From: Cytophagales bacterium
GTDB taxonomy: Bacteria > Bacteroidota > Bacteroidia > Cytophagales > Bernardetiaceae
NCBI GenBank assembly: GCA_013299045.1
Contig: JAAFJX010000023.1
Coordinates: 1 to 64,000, forward strand
Direction of reading: 5' to 3'
Length of the DNA stretch: 64,000 nucleotides
The notes under the pieces are model-generated. The model was given only the letters and a program-made list of their open reading frames with translations, did no database searches and was not told the DNA's origin. The position numbers were made by a program, and so were the translations under genes. The stretch's first letter is position 1. Every line of letters starts with the position of its first letter. Positions 16,836 through 25,397 of this stretch are shown one piece after another.

Positions 16836-19502
16836 ATGAGAACGTTTCAAATCAAAAATATGTATTGGCTTTGCTTTGTACTGAGTCTGTCGGGGGCACT
16901 CTATGCCGCCTTACAGCGCACAGATACCGTGCAAAAAACACAATTTTTACCCTATAATGGCAAGACGATTGTCATGCAAAAAAAAGAACACGAGGGTATG
17001 CACGATGAGCGCGAAGAGCTAAGAGAGCGCTTGGAGTGGTTTGAAAAAATGCACCGTGCAGCACCAGGCGTAGATTGGCGCTCCATAGATACCGAAACAA
17101 GGCGTGTAAGACAAGAAATGCTCCTTAAAGCTCTGAAAAATGGCCGTTTGAGCGGAGATGAGTTTGCAGGCGGCAAGGTAGAAGGAGACTGGCGCGAAAA
17201 AGGCAGCCAGAATTGCTCTGGCCGTGTTCTTTTGGCCGAATTAGACGTTAAGAACAATGTACTTTATTGTGCTTCGGACGGCGGTAATTTCTGGAAGGGC
17301 ACCCCTAAAGGCAAAAACTGGAAGGTGCTTAACGATAAGCAGCGTTTTTATGGCATTTGCTTGTTGAAGCGCGTAGAAGAAGGCGGAAAGCCCGTTTTTA
17401 TTATGGCTGAAAATCGCAATGTGTATCGCTCTACGGACGATTGCGCCACCTGGCAGCCTGCAAAAGGAATAGACGGCATGAAAGACGGTGGTAGCATTCA
17501 AAAAGCGGTTATACATAGCAATGGCAAAAATATAGCTGTGGTTGCTTTTGAATGGAATGCTGTTTCGGGAAGTGGCAGAACGGCACTTTATTACTCCACT
17601 GATGCTGGCATAAACTTTAAAAAAGTAAGTACTTCTTTCAATAATCCCTACGCTTATGGTCAGAACCACGATTTATGGACGGACTATTACAGCAATACAC
17701 CCATCTATTACATCAATGACGGAAAGGTAATGACGCTTGATGAAACCACCGGTACGCCCGCCGACCTCAGCACAATAACAGGCGCACCCAAAGGAACAAA
17801 TATGCTTACTGGAGCTAAAAAAGGCGATAAAACCACCATATACGCTTATGCTAATGCCACAATTTACCGGAGCGAAGACGCTGGCCTAACTTGGGAGTTG
17901 CGCTCAAAAACAGGACGCTATCCTTTTTTCAAAACAAGTTTTTCTTGCTCTTATGAAGACCCCAACTTCCTGTTCTTTGGCGATATAGAATGCTGGAAGA
18001 GCAAGGACGCTGCCAAAACATGGAACAAGCAAAACGAATGGTATGATTATTATGACAACATAAAAGGAACACTACACGCAGACATTCCTGGCGTTTTTCC
18101 TTTCAAACGAGCAGATGGCAAAGAAATTCATTATGTATGCACAGATGGTGGCATTTATTACTCTGAAAATGGCTTACAAACCGTAGAGAACATTGCCTTG
18201 GACGGCCTCAATATCAGCCAATATTACAGCGTTTATACCAATCAGAATGACTCAAACTATGTGTATTTGGGTGCGCAAGACCAAGGTTTTCAGCGCTGCC
18301 AAAATGATTCGGGCAACGTCCTTAGCTTTGACCAAATTTTTAGTGGAGACTATGGCCATCTGAGCTCTAGCGATGGAGGCAAATCGCTATGGGCTGTTTA
18401 TCCAGGCTCCGCAGTCTATTTGGGTAATGCTCAAACAGGCCCACCAACCGGTTCTTGGGATTTTAAGGGCACTATGTCCGCCTGGATTCCCTTCCTCATG
18501 CCCAATCCTACCAACAACAAACAAGCCTTTCTGGCTGGCGGCTCTCTAACAAACGGCGGTAAGGATTCTAAAATTATAAAACTAACAGCGAGTGGTGGTT
18601 CTATCAACGCTACTGCCATGTCTTTTGATTTCAAAAAAGCATCGGAAGGCGATGTAAGCGCTATTGCCTACGACCCTAACAATCTCAACACTTGGTATGC
18701 TATAACTTCAAACGGACGGTTCTTTGTTTCGAAAGACAAAGGTTCTAACTGGCAGGAGAGCAGTTCTGGCTTCTCGGGACCTTCGCCACACTACCTCTAT
18801 GGTTCGGACATCTATGTCTCTAAGTTAGATAGCGGTACTGTTTACGTTTGTGGCAGCGGCTATTCCAATGCCCCTGTTTTTGTATCCAAAGACTATGGTC
18901 AAACTTTTACAGACATCAGCGCGGGGTTGCCTTCCACACACGTTTATGCCATAACAGCCAATACGGACGAAACACTGCTTTTTGCTGCCACAGAAGTAGG
19001 TCCTTTTATGTATGTGGTGGAAGATGATATGTGGTATGACTTAGTGGGCAGTGGTGCTCCAGACCAAGTTTATTGGGCAGTGGAGTTTTTGCATACGAGC
19101 CAAACTGTGCGTTTTGCTACTTACGGACGCGGTGCGTGGGACTTCAAAATAAAACGCCAACCTAAACGCAAAGTGAAAGACGACGGCGATACTGACCCGC
19201 CGACAGCAATCAACGAGCAGAATCGCTTACAAGCGCAGGTGAGCGTGTTCCCGAACCCCGCTACACAGGGTGCAACACTTGCCATACGCCTACCAGCAGC
19301 AGCCCTCAATGGCACACCGAACCTCAAAAAAGCCTATTTGAAAGATGCCTCTGGCCGACTACTAGCAGAACTCAACGTTAAGCCTATTTATGGTACAAAT
19401 GAGGCACAAACCACACTCCCCCTGAACCTGCCAAAAGGATTGTTTATTTTGGAGATTCTAATAGGCAATAACCGCGTAGGTAAAAGGATTCAGATTGAAT
19501 AA
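16836..19502 (+). CDS. Secreted BNR/sialidase-like beta-propeller protein with T9SS sorting domain
   Basis: 888 residues from the ATG at 16836; the frame is open further upstream, but the promoter lies there. A signal peptide (YWLCFVLSLSGALYA) is followed by a charged helical stretch, then many repeats of the BNR/Asp-box type (STDDCATW, STDAGINF, SEDAGLTW, SKDKGSNW, SKDYGQTF) typical of sortilin/sialidase propellers (~95-790). The end (~810-888) is a type A T9SS domain, starting at VSVFPNPATQ and finishing GNNRVGKRIQIE, which directs export through PorU-dependent attachment or release. The role is probably surface binding or glycan contact; no catalytic site is evident. An inverted-repeat element begins 3 bases after the stop. 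Confidence 0.88.
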   Translation: MRTFQIKNMYWLCFVLSLSGALYAALQRTDTVQKTQFLPYNGKTIVMQKKEHEGMHDEREELRERLEWFEKMHRAAPGVDWRSIDTETRRVRQEMLLKALKNGRLSGDEFAGGKVEGDWREKGSQNCSGRVLLAELDVKNNVLYCASDGGNFWKGTPKGKNWKVLNDKQRFYGICLLKRVEEGGKPVFIMAENRNVYRSTDDCATWQPAKGIDGMKDGGSIQKAVIHSNGKNIAVVAFEWNAVSGSGRTALYYSTDAGINFKKVSTSFNNPYAYGQNHDLWTDYYSNTPIYYINDGKVMTLDETTGTPADLSTITGAPKGTNMLTGAKKGDKTTIYAYANATIYRSEDAGLTWELRSKTGRYPFFKTSFSCSYEDPNFLFFGDIECWKSKDAAKTWNKQNEWYDYYDNIKGTLHADIPGVFPFKRADGKEIHYVCTDGGIYYSENGLQTVENIALDGLNISQYYSVYTNQNDSNYVYLGAQDQGFQRCQNDSGNVLSFDQIFSGDYGHLSSSDGGKSLWAVYPGSAVYLGNAQTGPPTGSWDFKGTMSAWIPFLMPNPTNNKQAFLAGGSLTNGGKDSKIIKLTASGGSINATAMSFDFKKASEGDVSAIAYDPNNLNTWYAITSNGRFFVSKDKGSNWQESSSGFSGPSPHYLYGSDIYVSKLDSGTVYVCGSGYSNAPVFVSKDYGQTFTDISAGLPSTHVYAITANTDETLLFAATEVGPFMYVVEDDMWYDLVGSGAPDQVYWAVEFLHTSQTVRFATYGRGAWDFKIKRQPKRKVKDDGDTDPPTAINEQNRLQAQVSVFPNPATQGATLAIRLPAAALNGTPNLKKAYLKDASGRLLAELNVKPIYGTNEAQTTLPLNLPKGLFILEILIGNNRVGKRIQIE

Positions 19503-19504
19503 GA

Positions 19505-19756
19505 CTGGCTAGTCTTCCCTTAAAAAGTCTGCATAAGAACAAGTACATCAATTGATTTATCTGCTTTAGGAACACTCTCATAATTTTTGGGGGCTTTTTC
19601 TCTCTACTTTTTGCCTTGATACAAAAATTAGAGAAGAGAAGTTTATCAAAGGCCGTCAAGGTGTTCCCAAAATAGGTAAACTGTCCTCCTTAAATTTAGC
19701 TTGCATCTGTTGAATGTACTATTTCAGAGGCGACTATTTAAGGGAAAACTAGCCAG
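19505..19756 (+). repeat. Inverted-repeat element, copy A
   Basis: The ends CTGGCTAGTCTTCCCTTAAA and TTTAAGGGAAAACTAGCCAG are inverted copies with one mismatch. The inside (for example TCTGCATAAGAACAAG and TTTATCTGCTTTAGGAACAC) is shared with copies B and D. It contains no open frame of useful length, as expected for a non-autonomous element. It starts just after the stop of the T9SS propeller gene. Confidence 0.8.
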
Positions 19757-19879
19757 CCAAGCGGTTACGCACAAAATTGGCATATAGCCAATACGCTGTC
19801 TGCCAATTTTTTTTATTGGCCGAAAGCCCTCACTCTTGTCGTTATTGTAACAAGCACTCAGCATTTTCTTTGAGTATAA

Positions 19880-19900
19880 AAAAAACGGGACGCTATCCCC
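19880..19900 (-). terminator. Possible terminator of the aldehyde dehydrogenase gene
   Basis: Read on the minus strand, GGGA-TAGCG-TCCC followed by G and eight T lies 3 bases after the stop codon. The stem is short (4-5 pairs), so this is tentative. Confidence 0.45.
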
Positions 19901-19902
19901 AA

Positions 19903-21375
19903 TCATATTTTGAGCTTAAAGAGCCAGTCCAAGCGCTTTTTGACTTCTTCGGTATAAGGCGGAAAAAATAGACTAAAAGGTGCCAAACCGCTTTTTTGTT
20001 TGATAACCGCTTTGCGGTTAGAGAACTCCCAAAAGCCATACTCGCCCTTGGATTTGCCAATACCGCTCTGATTGACCCCACCAAAGGGTAATCTTTTATG
20101 CACCAAATGAATCAAACAATCGTTGATGCACACACCACCCGCCGAAACCTCTGCCAAAAGTCGCTCTTGATGCACTTCGCTTTCCGAAAAAATGTACATG
20201 GCCAAAGGCTTTCCTGAGGGCATGGTGCTCAGATAATGCACCAAATCAGACATATTCGTATAAGTTTTAATAGGCAAAACGGGACCAAAAATTTCCTCCC
20301 GCATCAGCAAGGCTTCTTGGCTTACGTTCAGCAACAATGTAGGCGAAATGGCGCGTTGCTCGTCGTGTGCCTGAACAGGCAGCAAGGCTTCTGCACCCAT
20401 GCCTATCGCTTCTTCAACAGCTTTTTTAAGCCTTGTGTAATGTCTTTCCGACACAATTTTTGCCAGGTCGTGGTGTGGCGCTTTATCGGAGTAAGCACGC
20501 ATGACTTCAGCAATAAGCGCCTCGCAGAATCGTTTTTGTACGGCATGATGCACCATAACAAAGTCTGGCGCTATGCAAGTTTGGCCTGCATTAACAAACT
20601 TAGCCCAAACAACTTTTTTTGCTGCATCTTTCAAATTGGCGGTTTCGTCCACAATAACCGGCGATTTCCCACCCAGTTCTAGCGTAACAGAACTTAGATG
20701 CTGAGCCGCTCTTTGCATAATGATACTGCCTACCTGCGTACTCCCTGTAAAAAAAATGTGGTCAAAGGGCAAGTCCAATAGTGCCTGTGAACTTTGTGCA
20801 TCACCCAGCACGACAGCAGCCTCTTCGGGCAAAAAAGCATCGCGCACGAGTTCTTGCAACACCACCGATACCTTCGGAGTCAGCTCTGATGTTTTCAAAA
20901 TAGCCGTGCAGCCCGCCGCAATCGCGGAAATAAGCGGCCCGAGTGTCAGAAAAATTGGATAGTTCCAAGGCGAAATAATAAGACTAACGCCTTTGGGTTC
21001 GGCTTTTGTCCAGGCTTTTGCTGTCAGGGTCATAATAGTTCGGCCAGCGCTATGTTGTTTTGTCCACTTCTCTATATTTTTGAGGTTAAACTGAATTTCG
21101 GTCAGCAGAGGATAAATTTCTACTATGCGCGTTTCGGTTTCTACGCGCCCAAAATCCTGAAAAACCGCATCTGTTAAGCGAATTTCAAAAAGTTCTATGG
21201 CCGCATAGAGTTTTTTGAGTAAGGTTTTTCGCCACTCTGTGCCTGCGGTTCTATTGCTAGCCGCTCTTGCTTTTTGAAGCTCCCAAAGTTGATGCAAGGC
21301 CACGTGTGTAGGGTTTGCAAGGCTTTGCAAATGCTTGGTTTCAGCGCTATTGTTATTCAGGGCAGATACAGCCAT
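19903..21375 (-). CDS. NAD(P)-dependent aldehyde dehydrogenase (ALDH3-like)
   Basis: 490 residues. Class features are present: the Glu motif LELGGKSPVIVD, the catalytic cysteine in NAGQTCIAPD (~Cys 266), the SPWNYPI motif of the substrate tunnel, and the FGPVLPI motif. Length and the SPWNYP/GQTCIAPDF wording fit the class 3 group, which oxidises medium- and long-chain or aromatic aldehydes to acids in the cytosol. The C-terminal hydrophobic extension seen in membrane-bound ALDH3 is not marked. It is a single gene with flanking non-coding DNA; the true substrate is unknown. Confidence 0.92.
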   Translation of the reverse strand: MAVSALNNNSAETKHLQSLANPTHVALHQLWELQKARAASNRTAGTEWRKTLLKKLYAAIELFEIRLTDAVFQDFGRVETETRIVEIYPLLTEIQFNLKNIEKWTKQHSAGRTIMTLTAKAWTKAEPKGVSLIISPWNYPIFLTLGPLISAIAAGCTAILKTSELTPKVSVVLQELVRDAFLPEEAAVVLGDAQSSQALLDLPFDHIFFTGSTQVGSIIMQRAAQHLSSVTLELGGKSPVIVDETANLKDAAKKVVWAKFVNAGQTCIAPDFVMVHHAVQKRFCEALIAEVMRAYSDKAPHHDLAKIVSERHYTRLKKAVEEAIGMGAEALLPVQAHDEQRAISPTLLLNVSQEALLMREEIFGPVLPIKTYTNMSDLVHYLSTMPSGKPLAMYIFSESEVHQERLLAEVSAGGVCINDCLIHLVHKRLPFGGVNQSGIGKSKGEYGFWEFSNRKAVIKQKSGLAPFSLFFPPYTEEVKKRLDWLFKLKI

Positions 21376-21766
21376 TTTCTACTAAGGTTTACAAAAAAAA
21401 TGCGAATGAAAGACGATTAGCTTAGATTGATAACGAAAGATACAGGTATTTCATTACTAAAGTTACATTATTTTGATATTTTTCTATAACCTAAATAAAA
21501 ATCCTCATACCCATGTTTGTAAAGTTTTGATAAAAAAATGCTTTCCATAATGCTACATTCTGTATTTTGGCGCTACCCCCCAAAAAATAAATGTTCAAAA
21601 ATAAACCTTAGCAACATTTTTGCGTATGTACTATTGGGAGGCTTTGTAGCATCTCAGCACTATTTTATTCCACTATTCTAAAACCATCTTTGAACCACTA
21701 AAAGCCCCCAAATGAATTTACTTAAATTTTAATATTTTAAAAATCAGCAACTTAAATTTTCTTCTA
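21376..21766. other. Non-coding interval between two divergent genes
   Basis: About 390 AT-rich bases with no credible open frame, tRNA or strong hairpin. It must hold the promoters of the aldehyde dehydrogenase (-) and START-like (+) genes, but I see no full consensus pair. Confidence 0.5.
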
Positions 21767-22183
21767 ATGGAAAAGTTTGCTTTTACCGACGAGTACGAAA
21801 TAAGAGCTACACCCAAAATGCTCTTACCGTATCTGGCTACACCGAGTGGCTTACTGGCCTGGTTTGCCGAAGATGTAACACCTGCTTCAAGCGACAAAAA
21901 CGAACTAGACATCGTTTGGGACAGTACACATCATCAAGCACGCCTAACAGTCAATAAATCAATAGGTTTAGTAAGATACCAGTTCGGCGGTTTACAACAA
22001 GTAGGACAAGAGCCGTCTTATTTAGAATTTAAAATTGGTTACAGTGAACTGACAGGCACTTCCTTTTTGCGGATTACAGATTTTTCAGAGATGAATCATC
22101 TGGCCGAATTACAAAGCCTTTGGGAAGGGCTTATTAGCAAACTAAAAACAGCAGTAGGCGACCGCGCTCTTGCTCGCGCCTAA
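21767..22183 (+). CDS. START-like domain protein (Bacteroidota type)
   Basis: 138 residues. It begins MEKFAFTDEYEIRATPKML and continues with GLLAWFAEDVT and a closing LQSLWEGLISKLK helix, the pattern of small START/SRPBCC-fold proteins found throughout Bacteroidota. The fold makes a helix-grip cavity that binds a hydrophobic ligand; neither ligand nor pathway is known. No signal peptide; cytosolic. Confidence 0.8.
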   Translation: MEKFAFTDEYEIRATPKMLLPYLATPSGLLAWFAEDVTPASSDKNELDIVWDSTHHQARLTVNKSIGLVRYQFGGLQQVGQEPSYLEFKIGYSELTGTSFLRITDFSEMNHLAELQSLWEGLISKLKTAVGDRALARA

Positions 22184-22412
22184 ACCCTGCACAACTTGAT
22201 TTGTCATCTATGAGCCAAAAATTGCGCTTAGAAAAGCATTTTTTCCGACTATGTCCCTTTGGGCTGTCTTGAATAATCATTTAGCCTGAGTAAAATGCCC
22301 GTCATTCTTGGCATCTTTCAGACCCTTAGTTTACCTTTTCTAAAAGCGTAAATGCTGTTTTGTCGCCCCTTTTAGGGGTATTTTTATTTTAGTTGGATTC
22401 ACTGTTATACTT

Positions 22413-22690
22413 TTAGGCCAAAGCCACCAGCATGACGTTGATGTCATCGCCCATTATTCCCTTATAAAAACTAGCACCAAATCTTTTGGATACTCCGAGT
22501 TGTCCGCCTACGCTTTAACTCTGATGCTCTCTTTGAAAATTAACGCAATCCCGGCCTCGCCAATTCTTTTCCTAAAGCGCACCAGTTCAGAGGCTTCGCA
22601 AGGAAAGAAGGTGTTTGAGCATCAGCAAGTCCACCATCATTGGAATCATCATGATTATTTGCAAGGTTCACAAGGCAAATATCCTAAAAC
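22413..22690 (-). pseudogene. Remnant of an IS5-type transposase, internally deleted
   Basis: On the minus strand, bases ~22618-22516 encode FPCEASELVRFRKRIGEAG, the helix-turn-helix-like N-terminal signature of IS5-group transposases, ending in a stop. Shortly after, ~22503-22413 encode a C-terminal tail (FGASFYKGIMGDDINVML…) ending in a stop, resembling the IS5-group end KGxxGDxINVxLAA. The DDE catalytic core between them is missing, so it cannot be active. Further N-terminal sequence to ~22690 is broken by frameshifts. The assignment rests on motif recognition only. Confidence 0.55.
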
Positions 22691-22753
22691 TGGCAGTCTT
22701 TCGCAGATAAATTCAATAATAATTTATTCATAAAGAATAACTTAGCGCCTTTT

Positions 22754-22785
22754 TAAGGGACGACTAGTTAAGAGCCTGTTTTTTT
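22754..22785 (-). repeat. Solo end of the inverted-repeat element (copy E)
   Basis: TTTTTAAGGGACGACTAGTT is one terminal repeat of the family, followed by AAGAGCCTGTTTTTTTGG, which also flanks copy D. No partner end was found nearby; it adjoins the transposase remnant. Confidence 0.6.
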
Positions 22786-22868
22786 GGATAAAAAATAGCG
22801 ACAAAAACTCTATCAGTTAAGCCTCAAAGAGGAATGCAGCTTTGGCTTTTCAAAAAAACAAAACCACA

Positions 22869-25307
22869 TTACCCCTTCAAAAAACCGTATTCATAAACCT
22901 TTACTTCTATTTTTTTGGCTAAAACCTTCAACGTTTCGCGCAAATCTGCAACAAGTTTTGTATAAATTTCATCTTCGCTTTTTGTATTCATTCTACCTTT
23001 TTCGCCTCTGCCCTGAAAATACTCTCGTATATCATACAAACTTGCATTGGCATTGGGTTTTTTATTGAGAGAAGTATTGATATGGTTGATAGATTTATGG
23101 TAATATTTCCAAAGTTCTCGCCCTGCATCAAATACGATTTTTGCCTCTGCTGAAAATTCAAGTGGCGTAGTGCGTGCTTTGGTTACATTCCCAAAAACAT
23201 CACTTGTAGTGTTTTGTTTGAGTTTTCCTTTGATAAAATCTGTCATAAAACTACTTTCAAAACGCTCCTGTGCATTTATTTCTTGTTCGGTAAATGGAAT
23301 AAAATGATTTGTGCCATCTTTTGCTGTAATTCTATTTTTATCTTGAAAAAGTGCAAAAGATAAACAATCATTCTGAAATTCAAAGTCTGTTTTCCAATTA
23401 TCATTTGGAAATAAAAATTGGTCGTTATGATTAATCCAAGTATGTTCAAAAATTTTTCTTGCGGTAATATAAATAGAGGCTATTATTAAATTTTGTTGGT
23501 TTATTGCAAAAAAAATACCATGTCTATTACCTTTTTCATTTAGAATAGCAATAAGGTTATTATTCTGAAAATCAGGGGCATCAGCCATTAAAAAGCCAAT
23601 TTGGGTATCATTTTTATCTTTTTTAAATAAATTTAACCAATCATTTATTTTACCTTTTTCATTATCGTATGAATAGAATGATTTTTTTTCTAAAAATATT
23701 GCATTTGAATTATATACATCTACTTTATTTTCTTCGATTTTTTCTTTTATTTTGGTATCCCAAATAAAAAAACCAATTGGAAAACTACCATTCACATTGT
23801 CAAAAGTATCAGCAGGAACAATAAAGCATTTTTTTAATTTTGCTAAAAAATTATTTCTAAAAACTTTTGAATTTGTGCCATTTAACAATTTTAATGTAGA
23901 AAATTGTCCAATTATACAATCAGGAATTTCAAAATAAATTCTTACTAAAAATTGGGCAAATAATTCAGCACTAACTTTTTCTAATTTTGGGGAATATTTG
24001 GTATGAATTTTTGAAACTTGTACATTACTTCGTGTTATACTTGTTTTTCCATTGCTTTCTGCATAAGGCGGATTGATATAAATAACTAATTTTTTTCTTT
24101 TTTCAGGGTCATCAATAATATTTTTTAAATTTTTGGGTAATTTATCAAAACTATCATTTAAGAAATCAAACTGAAAAACTTGATTTTCCCAAAGATTAGC
24201 CCCATTTCTGATGCGGTCGTGCATCACATCTACATCTTGTTTATCCAATGTAGAAGCAAAAATATTATTTTTATTCGTCAATCCTGCTAATAAATTTCCT
24301 GTTCCTGCGGCACAATCCCAAATATAATATTCGTCCTGCCAATCTTCGCCTAAGGTATCAGCGAGGTATTTTTGAGAAAGTTCTACCCAAATTTGAGGTG
24401 TAAAAAAACTCCCTTTTCGCTCACGCACATCTTGCGGAACGAGCAAGTCCCTACGCCCGATGATATAATCCCAATATTCTTCTTTGGGTGGTCTTTCGTA
24501 TATATTCCAAAATTGATTGTGTGCTTTTTGTTTGTCAGTAAAACCTGTAGAGGTCGTAACAAACATACCCGATTCGTTCAATTTTCTATCTAAATGATAA
24601 GTATCGGTTTTAAGCAATACAAAAAGTTTATCTTTGAGGGTTGTATTTTCTTCAGAAAGCAAATCAGCGAGATAAAAATCGCCATCAATAATTCCTGCTT
24701 TCTTGGCAAGTTCCCAATCTGCTTGTATAGTTGGTTTTACGGCAGTAAGCCATTTGTTATAAATGACCATAAAATTATTTTTATCAATTCGAGTTTTATT
24801 GATGCCATATTTGCCAGCAATAAAATTATGTTTGATAAAATAATGTAGTTCTTTATCATCTTTTCCAAAATAAAAAATCAAGGCTTGTTCATCAAGCGTA
24901 TGTTGCACTTTGGTATGAATAAGTTTAAATTCTCGTGTGTCGTGGTTAGAAGGCGTAACTTTCCAATTAAAATCATTTTGATAAAAAACATCACTGATTT
25001 CACTATAAGGCACAAAAGCAATTTTTTCAGCATCAAAAGCACCCAAAAACGCAGGCGGTAGGCTTTTGTCAAAAGTACGAGCCTTGCCAATGGTAAGGAT
25101 AAGTTGGCTAATAGATTTTTGAATATCTGCCATACCTTTTTTTGCTTCTGCCCACAAAAGAGGCGGAATATCAAGTTCAGGTTTTGAATTGTGCAAAGAC
25201 ACACAAAAATCCACATTTCCTATTATTTGGGTACAATCCAATAACCAAAAATAATCTTGTGCGACTTTATTTTTAAGTTCTTCTTCTCTGATGTTGGCGT
25301 AGTGCAT
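22869..25307 (-). CDS. Single-chain (type IIG-like) restriction-modification enzyme, downstream copy
   Basis: 812 residues. Motif I of N6-adenine methylases (DCAAGTGNLL, ~residue 331) and the catalytic NPPY (~413) are present. The N-terminus (1-80) contains D33, the ExK pair E54/K56 in WAEAKKG and Q68, which fits a PD-(D/E)xK nuclease and suggests cleavage and methylation in one chain. The segment ~418-640 is unlike the upstream copy; the C-terminal ~170 residues again match it, apart from a few changes. In gamma-type methylases the target recognition domain follows NPPY, so the two copies probably recognise different sites. The gene is AT-rich compared with its neighbours, which suggests transfer. 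Methylase-only activity is the alternative. Confidence 0.78.
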   Translation of the reverse strand: MHYANIREEELKNKVAQDYFWLLDCTQIIGNVDFCVSLHNSKPELDIPPLLWAEAKKGMADIQKSISQLILTIGKARTFDKSLPPAFLGAFDAEKIAFVPYSEISDVFYQNDFNWKVTPSNHDTREFKLIHTKVQHTLDEQALIFYFGKDDKELHYFIKHNFIAGKYGINKTRIDKNNFMVIYNKWLTAVKPTIQADWELAKKAGIIDGDFYLADLLSEENTTLKDKLFVLLKTDTYHLDRKLNESGMFVTTSTGFTDKQKAHNQFWNIYERPPKEEYWDYIIGRRDLLVPQDVRERKGSFFTPQIWVELSQKYLADTLGEDWQDEYYIWDCAAGTGNLLAGLTNKNNIFASTLDKQDVDVMHDRIRNGANLWENQVFQFDFLNDSFDKLPKNLKNIIDDPEKRKKLVIYINPPYAESNGKTSITRSNVQVSKIHTKYSPKLEKVSAELFAQFLVRIYFEIPDCIIGQFSTLKLLNGTNSKVFRNNFLAKLKKCFIVPADTFDNVNGSFPIGFFIWDTKIKEKIEENKVDVYNSNAIFLEKKSFYSYDNEKGKINDWLNLFKKDKNDTQIGFLMADAPDFQNNNLIAILNEKGNRHGIFFAINQQNLIIASIYITARKIFEHTWINHNDQFLFPNDNWKTDFEFQNDCLSFALFQDKNRITAKDGTNHFIPFTEQEINAQERFESSFMTDFIKGKLKQNTTSDVFGNVTKARTTPLEFSAEAKIVFDAGRELWKYYHKSINHINTSLNKKPNANASLYDIREYFQGRGEKGRMNTKSEDEIYTKLVADLRETLKVLAKKIEVKVYEYGFLKG

Positions 25308-25397
25308 AACGTGCGTCTTGAATATTCGGCAAATTTATAATAATATACAAGAATAGTATTTTTATAGCGGATTATTTTTCAAAAAAACAAAACCACA
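25308..25397 (-). promoter_or_regulatory. Duplicated upstream region of the restriction-modification gene
   Basis: The ~65 bases before the ATG are the same as those before the upstream copy (27873-27945). On the minus strand a -7-like TAAATTTG lies at 25337-25330; no good -33 box is visible. The stretch TTTTTCAAAAAAACAAAACC also occurs at the end of each unit and probably marks the duplication joint. Confidence 0.55.

Noticed and set aside
19776-19826. Palindromes ATTGGC-ATATA-GCCAAT and CCAAT-T-rich-ATTGG
   Set aside because: They are short, lack a proper tail and do not sit at a gene end; not called as terminator or operator.
22500-22733. Plus-strand 77-codon frame between START-like and restriction-modification genes
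   Set aside because: It runs antisense to the transposase remnant and has no recognisable product.
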